Positions 55,565 through 63,382 of a DNA stretch of 64,000 nucleotides are shown here, piece by piece. Source of the DNA: Aquabacterium sp. J223 (GTDB taxonomy: Bacteria > Pseudomonadota > Gammaproteobacteria > Burkholderiales > Burkholderiaceae_C); NCBI RefSeq assembly GCF_024666615.1, contig NZ_CP088297.1, positions 3,452,501-3,516,500 of the forward strand. The letters are read 5' to 3'. Under the pieces are notes generated by a model. The model saw nothing but the letters and a program-made list of their open reading frames with translations. It searched no databases and was not told the DNA's origin. The position numbers and the translations under genes are program-made. Each line of letters starts with the position of its first letter. Positions within the stretch are counted from its first letter, which is position 1.

Positions 55565-57826
55565 TCAGACCGCCGGCTGCGCCGCCATCGGCTGCGCGGT
55601 CGGGTGGCGCAGCACGTTCGGCGGTGCGGTGGAGGCGGCAGCAGCCGCCGGCTTGGCACCGGACAGCGCGGCCAGCACCTGGTCCTTCGGCCCGTCCATC
55701 ACCAGACGGCCGGCGTCGACCACCACCACCCGCTGCGCCAGCTCCAGCACCGCCGGCCGGTGGGTGACCATGACCAGCGTGCAGGGGCCGGCGGCCTCCT
55801 TCAGCTGGCGCAGGAACATGGTTTCGGACTGCGCGTCCATCGAGCTGGTGGGCTCGTCCATCAGCAGGATCTGCGGCCGGGTGACCAGGCAGCGCGCCAG
55901 CGCCACCAGCTGCCGCTGGCCGCCGGACAGCAGGCCGCCCATCTCGCCCACCGGCAGCTCCCAGCCCTGCGGGTGGCTGGCCACCAGCCGGTCCAGGCCG
56001 GTGAGCTGCGCCACCTCGGCCAGCCGCGAGGCGTCGGCGTCGTGGCGGCCCATCAGCACGTTCTCGCGCAGCGTGCCGTTGAACAGCCGCGGCTCCTGCG
56101 ACACGAAGCCCACCTTGCTGCGGAAGTCGGCGCTGTCGAGCTGGCGCAGGTCGATGCCGTCGACCTCTACCAGGCCCTCGGTGGGCTGGTAGAGCCCGGC
56201 CATCAGCCGCAGGATGGTCGACTTGCCGCTGCCGATGCGGCCGAGGATGACCACCCGCTCGCCGGGCGCGAAGCGCAGCGTCACGCCCTTCAGCACCTTG
56301 GGCGGCGGCGTGGTGCTGCCGGCCGGCGACGGGTAGGCGAAGCCGACGTCGTGCAGGCCGATGCGGCCGGTCAGCCGCCGGTGCGCGATGTAGGCGCGGC
56401 CGGGCTCGCGTTCGACCGGCAGCGCCATCAGCTTGTCCAGCGCCGACATCGCGGCGCGGGCACCCTGGTAGCGCATGGCCAGGCTGACCAGCCCGCCCAG
56501 CGGCAGGATGGCCCGGCCGGCCATCATCACCGCGCCGATGAGCGCGCCGCCGGTGATGACGCCGTCGGCGATCAGGTAGACGCCCCAGACCAGCATCACC
56601 AGCGTCACCGCCTGCTGGCCGATCATGGCCACGTTGTTGGCCCAGGCGGTGAGCCGGCGCGAGCGCAGCGAACTGTCCGCCGCCGCCGCGTTGGCCTGCT
56701 CGAAGCGGTGCAGGAAGCGGCCCTGCGCGCCGGCGGTCTTCACGTCCTCCAGGCCTTCCACCGCCTCCACCATCAGCCCGTGCAGGTCCGCCTGCTGGGC
56801 CATGTTGGCGTGCATGGCACGGCGCAGCGCGCCCTGGATGAAGAGCGCGCAGGCGGCGATCAGCGGCAGCGCGATCACCAGCACCCAGCCCAGCGGGCCG
56901 CCGATGACGAAGGTCATGGCGACGAAGAGCAGCGCGAACGGCACGTCGCTGATCGCCGACAGCGAGGCGGAGGCGAAGAACTCGCGCACCACCTCCACCT
57001 GGCCATGGTGGTGGGCGTGGCCGCCGGCCGAGCCGGGCCGGTGCTCCATGCGCAGCGACAGCGTCTGCCGGAACAGCAGCGATCCGATCAGCAGGTCGGT
57101 CTTCTTGCCGGCCAGGTCGATCAGGTGCGCGCGCAGCTGGCGCGCCAGCAGGTCGAAGCCCATCGCCAGGAAGCCGCCGATGGCCAGCGCCCACAGCGTG
57201 ACGAAGGCCTTGTGCGGGATCACCTTGTCGTAGATGACCGAGGTGAGGATGCCGGTGACCAGCATCAGCAGGTTGGACAGCAGCGCCGCCACCATCGCCG
57301 AGCGGTAGTAGGGGATGAAGCGCCGCAGCGTGCCCCACAGCCAGTGGCTGCTCGGGTCGCGCAGCCCCTCCTCGGCCACGCCGGCGCGGGCTTCGACCTT
57401 CGGGCTGGCGACCAGCGCGAAGCCGGTGTACTCCTGCACCAGCTCGGCTTCGGTGGCGGTGCAGGCGTGGTGCTCGGGCCCCGGCATGACCACGTCGTAG
57501 ACCGCACCGGCCTGGCCGCCGCCGCGGCGGCCGGCGACGATGCAGGCCTCGCTGCCGCGCAGTAGCAGCACCGCCGGCATCAGCAGCGTGGGCAGCTCGG
57601 CCAGCGAGCGCTTGACCAGGCCGGCGTTGAAGCCGGCCTCCTTCAACGCACGCACCGCCTGCGTCGGGCCGAAGCGGCCCTGCTCCATCGGCAGGCCGGC
57701 CAGCAGCGACGCGGGCGAACGCTCGGCGCCGTGGTGGCGGGTCAGCCAGGACAGCGCGTGCAGCAGCGGCTGGTCGTCGGCGGGGGCACGGTCCTCGGGG
57801 GCGGCGCGCGGCAGCGGCGGCGGCAT
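55565..57826 (-). CDS. type I secretion ABC exporter, LapB/LssB family, with C39-like domain (753 aa)
   Basis: The inner-membrane ATPase of a type I secretion system. Residues about 20-165 are a C39-peptidase-like domain with no catalytic cysteine (ALSWLTRHHGAERSPASLL), typical of exporters of giant RTX or Lap adhesins. Five to six membrane helices lie about 185-480. The ATPase has GRIGSGKSTILRL, LLSGGQRQLVALARCLV and ILLMDEPTSSMD. ATG 57826 is the first in-frame start after the transferase stop. A GTG at 57897 would join if the six-G run at 57869-57874 were one base longer, adding about 24 residues. Its substrate is most likely the giant octapeptide protein. Confidence 0.9.
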   Translation of the reverse strand: MPPPLPRAAPEDRAPADDQPLLHALSWLTRHHGAERSPASLLAGLPMEQGRFGPTQAVRALKEAGFNAGLVKRSLAELPTLLMPAVLLLRGSEACIVAGRRGGGQAGAVYDVVMPGPEHHACTATEAELVQEYTGFALVASPKVEARAGVAEEGLRDPSSHWLWGTLRRFIPYYRSAMVAALLSNLLMLVTGILTSVIYDKVIPHKAFVTLWALAIGGFLAMGFDLLARQLRAHLIDLAGKKTDLLIGSLLFRQTLSLRMEHRPGSAGGHAHHHGQVEVVREFFASASLSAISDVPFALLFVAMTFVIGGPLGWVLVIALPLIAACALFIQGALRRAMHANMAQQADLHGLMVEAVEGLEDVKTAGAQGRFLHRFEQANAAAADSSLRSRRLTAWANNVAMIGQQAVTLVMLVWGVYLIADGVITGGALIGAVMMAGRAILPLGGLVSLAMRYQGARAAMSALDKLMALPVEREPGRAYIAHRRLTGRIGLHDVGFAYPSPAGSTTPPPKVLKGVTLRFAPGERVVILGRIGSGKSTILRLMAGLYQPTEGLVEVDGIDLRQLDSADFRSKVGFVSQEPRLFNGTLRENVLMGRHDADASRLAEVAQLTGLDRLVASHPQGWELPVGEMGGLLSGGQRQLVALARCLVTRPQILLMDEPTSSMDAQSETMFLRQLKEAAGPCTLVMVTHRPAVLELAQRVVVVDAGRLVMDGPKDQVLAALSGAKPAAAAASTAPPNVLRHPTAQPMAAQPAV

Positions 57827-57921
57827 GCCGCCGGCGGGCGAACCCTCGCCGGCAGCGCCTGCGGCGCCGGGGGGAGGAAGGGTTCCTGCCGGTCCACGCG
57901 GTCGGTGTCGCTCGTCGTGCG

Positions 57922-59776
57922 TCAGCGCCGCGGGTGGGCCGCGCGCGCCTGCAGGGCCAGGCGCTCGAAACCGTCTTCGAGCGAGCGCACGAAGCCGGGG
58001 ATGTCGAACAGCCGCGAGCCGCGGCCCTGCTCGGCGAGGTAGCGCTTGTACGAGGCCAGGCGCGCCGGGTGCTGGCCCAGCGCCACCGCCAGCCGCTCGT
58101 AGTGGCCGACCGACTCGGTGATCAGGTCGGGCAGGCCGACGTGCGTCAGCAGGCTGCCGGCCATGCGCGAGATGTAGCTGCGGCCCGAGCGGGTGAGGAT
58201 GGGGGGTGCCCATCCACAGCGCGTCGCTGGCGGTGGTGCCGGCGTTGTAGGGGAAGGTGTCGAGGAAGAGGTCGGCCACCGCCATGCGCGCCAGGTAGTC
58301 CGGCGGCGCGACGCGCGGCGCGAAGACCAGCCGCTCGCGTGCCACGCCGTGGGCGTCGGCCGCGGCCAGCATGTTGGCTTCGGCCCAGCGGTTGTCGGCC
58401 AGCAGCCAGAGCACGCTGCCCGGCACCTGCGCCAGCACCCGCATCCAGCAGGCGAACACCTCTTCGGTGAACTTGTGGTTGTTGTTGAAGCTGCAGAAGA
58501 CCACGCCGTGCTCGGGCAGGCCGCATTCGGCGCGGCTGGGCACGCGGCCCACCTCGCGCCGGCGGTCGCTGACCTGGTAGCAGTGCTGCTCGACGAAGAG
58601 CGGCTTCTCGCTGCAGTAGGGCTCGTAGTCCGGCCGCACGACGTAGCGGTCGGCCACCATCCAGTCGACGCCGGGCAGCGCGGACGTGCCGGGCAGGCCG
58701 AGGTAACCCACCTGCACCGGCGCCGGCCGCTGCACCAGGATGCCGGGACGGGCGCCGCTGGTCAGGCCCTGCAGGTCGACCAGCACGTCGATGCCGCACT
58801 GGGCGATGAGCTTGGCCGCCGCCGCGTCGTCCATCGACCCGATGCGCACGCAGTGGTCCAGCGCCTTGACGATGCGCGCGCGCTGGGCGCTGCCGTCCTC
58901 GCGGCTCCAGCAGAAGCCGAAGACCTCGAAGCGGCTGCGGTCGTGCAGCTCGAAGAGTTCGGGCGTCAGCAGGCCGACGGCGTGCATGCCGAGGTCGCCC
59001 GACAGGTAGCCGATGCGCAGCCGGCCGGTGCGCGGCACGGTCAGCGTGTGCAGCGGCGGATCGGCGGGTCTGGCCACCTTGGTCAGCACGAAGCGCTGCG
59101 CCGCCAGCAGCTGCAGCGCCGGGTCGTCGCTGGCGCCGAGCATGGCCAGCGCCGAGGTGCCGGTGAGCAGCTGGTTCCGGGTCACGCCGTCGGGCGGCGT
59201 GTACAGCGGCCACTTGCACTGCTTCTGCCGGATGTGCACGTAGTGCTGCAGCACGTCGGGCTGGTCCGCCTTGAGCTGCAGGCTGCGCGCCATGGCCGCC
59301 TCGGCCTCGTCGAAGCGGCGCTGCTGTTCGAGCAGGCGGCCCTGGTTGTTGAGCGCATGCAAGGTCAGCGACAGGTCGGCGGCGGCATCGGGCCGGTCCA
59401 CCACCTGCTGCCAGCAGCCCAGCGCCTCGTCGACCTGGCCCTGGCGTTCGAGCTGGTGGCCGAGGTTGAGCAGCGCCGGCGCGAAGCCCGGCTTCAGCGC
59501 CAGCGCCTGGCGGTAGGCGGCCTCGGCCTCGGCGGGGCGGTCGAGCGCGCCCAGCACCGTGCCCCAGTTGAAACACGCGACGTGGCGGTGCGGCGACTCG
59601 GTGCTGGCCAGCCACTGCTCGTACAGCGCGGCCGACGCGGCCGCATGGCCGAGCTGGGACAGCGACGCCGCCTGCTCCAGCAGCTCGGGCAGCGGCATGG
59701 CGCCGGAACGGGCGCGTTCGAGCGGCGCGCGCGCTTCGGGCGGCACGGCGGCGTCGGTGGGCGCTGGAAGGGGCAT
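57922..59776 (-). CDS. TPR/SPINDLY-type O-GlcNAc-transferase-like protein, frameshifted (617 aa after repair)
   Basis: A cytoplasmic GT41 glycosyltransferase. TPR-like repeats occupy about 27-185. The catalytic region (from about 250) shows RLRIGYLSGDLGMHAVG, DVLVDLQGLTSGARPG, QVGYLGLPGTSALPGVDW, FCSFNNNHKFTEEVF and LDTFPYNAGTTASDALWMGTP, all aligned with human OGT motifs. As read the frame breaks in the six-G run at 58201-58206; with one base less it continues ILTRSGRSYISRMAGSLLTHVGLPDLI to the stop at 57922. It is the first gene of the operon with the ABC exporter (95-base gap) and HlyD, so the secreted protein is a plausible substrate. Confidence 0.85.
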
Positions 59777-59892
59777 GGTGGAAGCGGCCCGATGGGCCGG
59801 CGAGGTGACGCTTCGATGCTAGGTCGCCGGTCCTGCGAGAAGCGGCGCATGAGCAGGCGGAAACGGCGCCTATTCGGTGCCGCCGCCCGCGC

Positions 59893-61834
59893 TCACTCGG
59901 CGGCGTCGTGCTCGGCGGCGAGGTGGTCGGGGGCCAGGCCCGCGTCGTGGCGGGCGACCAGGCGGGTGAACACCGCCTCGAGGTCGCGTGCGCTCTGGGC
60001 GCTGTCGAACAGCGGGCTGGTCTCGCGCGCGGCCACCAGGCGCGCGCGCAGGTCGGCGCGGGCGCCGGCGTCGTGCATCAGTTCGAGCGCCTTGGCCTCG
60101 TAGGCCGCCACGTCGGCGCACACCAGTTCCGGCAGGCCGACGCTGCGCACCAGCGAGCCGGCCACCCGCGAGGCGAAGGTCTCGCCGAGGAAGGTGACCA
60201 CCGGCACGCCGGCCCACAGCGCGTCGCTGGCGGTGGTGTGGGCGTTGCAGGGCCAGGTGTCGACGAAGAGGTCGGCCTGCTGCAGGCGGGCGATGTGGTC
60301 GGCCGGCTTGACGCGCGGCGCCCACACCAGGCGCTGCGGGTCGAGGCCGCGGGCCTGCGCTTCGCGCTCCAGGTTGCGCCGCACCTGGCCGTTCCACTCC
60401 AGCAGCCACAGCACCGAGCCGGGCACCGCGTGCAGCAGCCGGCACCAGACGTCGAACACGTCCTTGGAGATCTTGAACGGCTGGTTGAAGCCGCACAGCA
60501 CCAGCGCGTGCTCGGGCAGGCCGAGCGCCGCGCGCGGCGTCGGCGCCGGGCGGGCGCGCTGGCGGTCGTTGGGCTGGTAGCAGCGCGGCAGCTGCACCAG
60601 CTTCTCGCTGTAGCGGTCGGCGTGCTCGAGCGGGGTCACCACCGCGTCGCCGATCAGGTAGTCGATGAAGCCGGCGCCGGTGGTGCCGGGGAAGCCCAGG
60701 TAGGCCGCCTGCACGCGGGCCGGCCGGTACGCCAGCACCGGCAGCCGGTTGTCGCGGGTGTAGCCCTTCAGGTCGACGAGCAGGTCGATGCCGTCGGCGC
60801 GGATGCGTTCGGCGATCTGCACGTCGCTCTGGCCGCGCAGGTCGACGAAGTGCTCGCAGGCGCGCTCGATGCGGCGGCGCATGTCGGTGCCGTCGTCCTT
60901 GCCGTGCGAGTACAGGGTGACCTCGAAGCGGGCGCGGTCGTGGCGCTCCAGCAGCTCGGCCATCAGGATGCAGGTGGCGTGCTGGTGGAAGTCGGCCGAC
61001 AGGTAGCCGACGCGGATGCGGCCGGCGCGCTCGGCCGCGTTGCGGGGGGGCAAGCGCCGGCAGCGGCACGATGCCGCGCGACAGGTGGCGCGCCGCCACC
61101 CGCGCGGCACGCAGCTGGTCGCGCGGGTCGTCGAGCAGCGTGACCTGGGCGAAGGGCGTGGTCGGCGCGGCGGCGTCGTCGGGCAGCGCCCGCACGGCCT
61201 GCACCAGGTGCGCCAGGTCGGCCTCGGCATCGTCCCAGCGGCAGACCTCGCGCTCGAAGAAGGCCAGCAGGCCGCGCACGCCCAGCTCGTGCAGGCCGAT
61301 GTCCAGCACCAGCGCGGTCTTGAAGCACTCGCTGGCCTCCTCCTTCATGTCCAGGTCGTTGAAGCAGACGCCGACCTGGTAGTGCACGTTGGCGATGTCC
61401 ATCTTCAGCGCCAGCGCGTCGAAGTAGGCGGCGATCGCCTCGCGCGGCCGGCGCAGCGCCTGCAGCGCGCGGCCCAGCGCCTGGTGGTGGTCGACGTCGC
61501 GGGGGGTGGCCGGGTCGAGCGAGCGCAGCGCGTGCACCACCTCGGCGTGGCGGCCCTGCCCTTCCAGGCAATGCGCCCAGAAGCCGCAGGCCAGCGCGTT
61601 GGCGCGGTCCATCTCGAAGGCGCGCCGCGCCTCGTCGCCGGCCTCGCGCAGCTTGCCCTCGCGCAGCAGCGAGCGCGCCAGGTTGAGCGCGTACACCACG
61701 TCGCCGGGCACCAGCGCGCAGGCCTGGCGGAAGCGGCTGGAGGCGTCGGCCCAGCGGCCGGCGGCCACCAGGTCCTGGCCCTGCTTCCACTGCTGGCGGG
61801 CTTGATGGGCAACGGCGGGCGGGATGGCGGGCAT
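59893..61834 (-). CDS. second TPR/SPINDLY-type glycosyltransferase, frameshifted (646 aa after repair)
   Basis: A paralogue of the neighbouring transferase. TPR helices span about 10-190 (ALNLARSLLREGKLREAGDEARRAFEMD). The GT41 domain starts near 275: GRIRVGYLSADFHQHATCIL, DLLVDLKGYTRDNRLPVLAYRPARVQ, AAYLGFPGTTGAGFIDYL, LCGFNQPFKISKDVF and DTWPCNAHTTASDALWAGVPVVTFLGETFASRVAGSL. The frame breaks at the seven-G run 61044-61050, where one base less joins LPALAP to RNAAERAGRIR. As read only 59893-61230 carries the catalytic part. It stands divergently beside the flagellin genes, so flagellin O-glycosylation is the likely job. Confidence 0.85.
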
Positions 61835-61889
61835 GGGGGGGAGACGTCGGGCGTGATGCGGCCAGGATCGGCCGGCGGAAGTCTGGCAT

Positions 61890-61917
61890 TCAAGAACCGG
61901 CGGGCGGCGGCCGATAT
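61890..61917 (+). promoter_or_regulatory. sigma-28-like promoter 1 upstream of flagellin
   Basis: TCAAGA, 14 bases, GCCGATAT on the plus strand, about 330 bases before the flagellin start. The -10 box is close to the FliA consensus. Confidence 0.45.
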
Positions 61918-61988
61918 GGCCCGGTTGGGCCGCTCTGTTCGCCCCTTTGCGGCCCTGTGAGAGATGGTGAGAAGGCGGGAAAAACCGC

Positions 61989-62016
61989 TCAAGTTCGAAA
62001 GACCGGGGCTCGATAT
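61989..62016 (+). promoter_or_regulatory. sigma-28-like promoter 2 upstream of flagellin
   Basis: TCAAGT, 14 bases, CTCGATAT on the plus strand, giving a leader of about 225 bases. The -35 and spacing are identical to the box ahead of the giant repeat gene. Confidence 0.55.
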
Positions 62017-62248
62017 CCACCCCAACGGGACTTGACACCAAGTCGCGTGGTCCGGTTAGACCGGCCCGGGCAGCAACCGAAGGTGGTGCGTTCGAGGTCT
62101 GGCTAGCGTCGGGCGGTGTCCTGCAAGGGCCGCTTCACATGAAAGGCGCGGCGCGAGCGGGGCGAAGGCAAGGACCTCATCACAAGCGAGGGGTCCGAGT
62201 TGACGTCCGGCGGGATTGCCGGGGTTCGCTTAACTGAAAGGAAATTTC

Positions 62249-63094
62249 GTGGCTACCACCATCAACACCAACATCTCGTCGCTCAACGCACAGCGGAACC
62301 TGGCGATGTCGCAGAACTCGCTGTCGACCTCGATGCAGCGCCTGTCCTCCGGCCTGCGCGTCAACAGCTCCAAGGACGACGCCGCCGGCCTGGCGATCGC
62401 CGAGCGCATGAACGCCCAGGTGCGCGGCATGAACGTCGCCATCCGCAACGCCAACGACGGCATCTCGATGGCGCAGACCGCCGAAGGCGCGCTGTCCAAG
62501 GTCGGCGACTCGCTGCAGCGGATGCGCGAGCTGGCCGTGCAGGCCCGCAACGCCTCGAACAGCGACGCCGACAAGGACTCGCTGAACAAGGAATTCGCGC
62601 AGCTGCAGTCGGAGATCTCCCGCGTCATCGGCGGCACGAGCTTCAACGGCAAGAAGATCATCGGCGCCGACGGCACCGACATGACCTTCCAGGTCGGCGC
62701 CAACACCTCGACCGACGACACCATCACCGTCACCGGCGAGAACCTGTCGAGCAACGCCGACATCTCGGCGGCCATCGCCAGCTCGCTGGTGATCGACAGC
62801 TCGGCCGACTTCAGCGCCATCGGCAGCGCCATCGACTCGATCGACAGCGCCATCGACTCGGTGAACAACCAGCGCGCCACCTACGGTGCCACGCAGTCGC
62901 GCTTCGAGGCCATCATCTCCAGCCTGCAGCAGGGCGTGGAGAACCAGTCGGCCGCCCGCGGCCGGATCATGGACGCCGACTTCGCCCAGGAAACGGCGAA
63001 CCTGTCGCGTGCCCAGATCCTGCAGCAGGCCGGCACCGCGATGGTCGCGCAGGCCAACCAGCTGCCGCAGCAGGTGCTCTCGCTCCTTCGCTGA
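62249..63094 (+). CDS. fliC: flagellin FliC, short form (281 aa)
   Basis: The filament subunit, exported by the flagellar type III system. The conserved N-terminal D0/D1 (1-140: INTNISSLNAQRNLAMSQNSL, QRLSSGLRVNSSKDDAAGLAIAERM) and C-terminal D1/D0 (about 190-281: RGRIMDADFAQETANLSRAQILQQA, ending QVLSLLR) are joined by a short Ser/Asp-rich middle (about 145-200) with no D2/D3 domain. The start is GTG with a strong Shine-Dalgarno (GAAAGGAAA). A clear terminator follows at 63161-63187. Ser-rich surface residues would suit glycosylation by the adjacent transferase. Confidence 0.96.
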   Translation: MATTINTNISSLNAQRNLAMSQNSLSTSMQRLSSGLRVNSSKDDAAGLAIAERMNAQVRGMNVAIRNANDGISMAQTAEGALSKVGDSLQRMRELAVQARNASNSDADKDSLNKEFAQLQSEISRVIGGTSFNGKKIIGADGTDMTFQVGANTSTDDTITVTGENLSSNADISAAIASSLVIDSSADFSAIGSAIDSIDSAIDSVNNQRATYGATQSRFEAIISSLQQGVENQSAARGRIMDADFAQETANLSRAQILQQAGTAMVAQANQLPQQVLSLLR

Positions 63095-63098
63095 CGCC

Positions 63099-63124
63099 GG
63101 CACGCCCCTGAGGGGCGGCGTGCC
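63099..63124. other. hairpin just after the flagellin stop
   Basis: GGCACGCC pairs with GGCGTGCC around a 10-base G/C-rich loop. No T-run follows; it may protect the 3' end of the transcript ahead of the true terminator. Confidence 0.4.
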
Positions 63125-63160
63125 CGGCGAGGCGTAACACCCCTCGGCCGCACGCAACGC

Positions 63161-63187
63161 AAAGGGCACCTTCGGGTGCCCTTTTCC
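63161..63187 (+). terminator. rho-independent terminator of flagellin gene 1
   Basis: AAAGGGCACC, a TTCG loop, GGTGCCCTTTT: a 10-bp stem with UUCG tetraloop and T-run. This separates the two flagellin genes, so the second needs its own promoter. Confidence 0.9.
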
Positions 63188-63382
63188 ATTGGCGAAGGCG
63201 GATCGCCACCGGCCGTGCGCGGCGGCGAGACGGCGCGCTTTTCAGCCCCATTTCCAGCCATCGGCCCCCTGCGGGCTGTCGAAAATGATCCCAAGCACCG
63301 TTCGAGCCTAAGCCCCGAGTGGATGCAGACCGGCCGCAGGTCCGCCGGGAGTCAATGGCTTCTATTGGAGTGCTGTCACACC

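Larger units (their letters stand above)
61835..62248. other. divergent intergenic region between the transferase and flagellin genes
   Basis: This 414-base region holds two sigma-28-like boxes reading rightward and a long flagellin leader. TTGACA at 62032 has no convincing -10 partner. GAAAGGAAA right before the flagellin GTG is the ribosome-binding site. No small gene with good signals is seen. Confidence 0.6.

Noticed and set aside
57869-57897. Eighth frameshift at the N-terminus of the ABC exporter
   Set aside because: A longer N-terminus from GTG 57897 is possible with one more G, but the extra residues have no recognisable conservation and ATG 57826 already gives a full-length exporter. 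Noted only as an alternative.
55565-59776. Single fused transferase-ABC exporter protein of about 1,400 residues
   Set aside because: The continuous frame exists only because the transferase is frameshifted at 58201-58206. The stretch between is Arg/Pro-rich nonsense, while the neighbouring frame gives a normal transferase C-terminus and stop at 57922.
62032-62037. TTGACA as a sigma-70 promoter for flagellin
   Set aside because: No convincing -10 box lies 16-18 bases downstream (GTTAGA is poor), while sigma-28-like boxes are close by.
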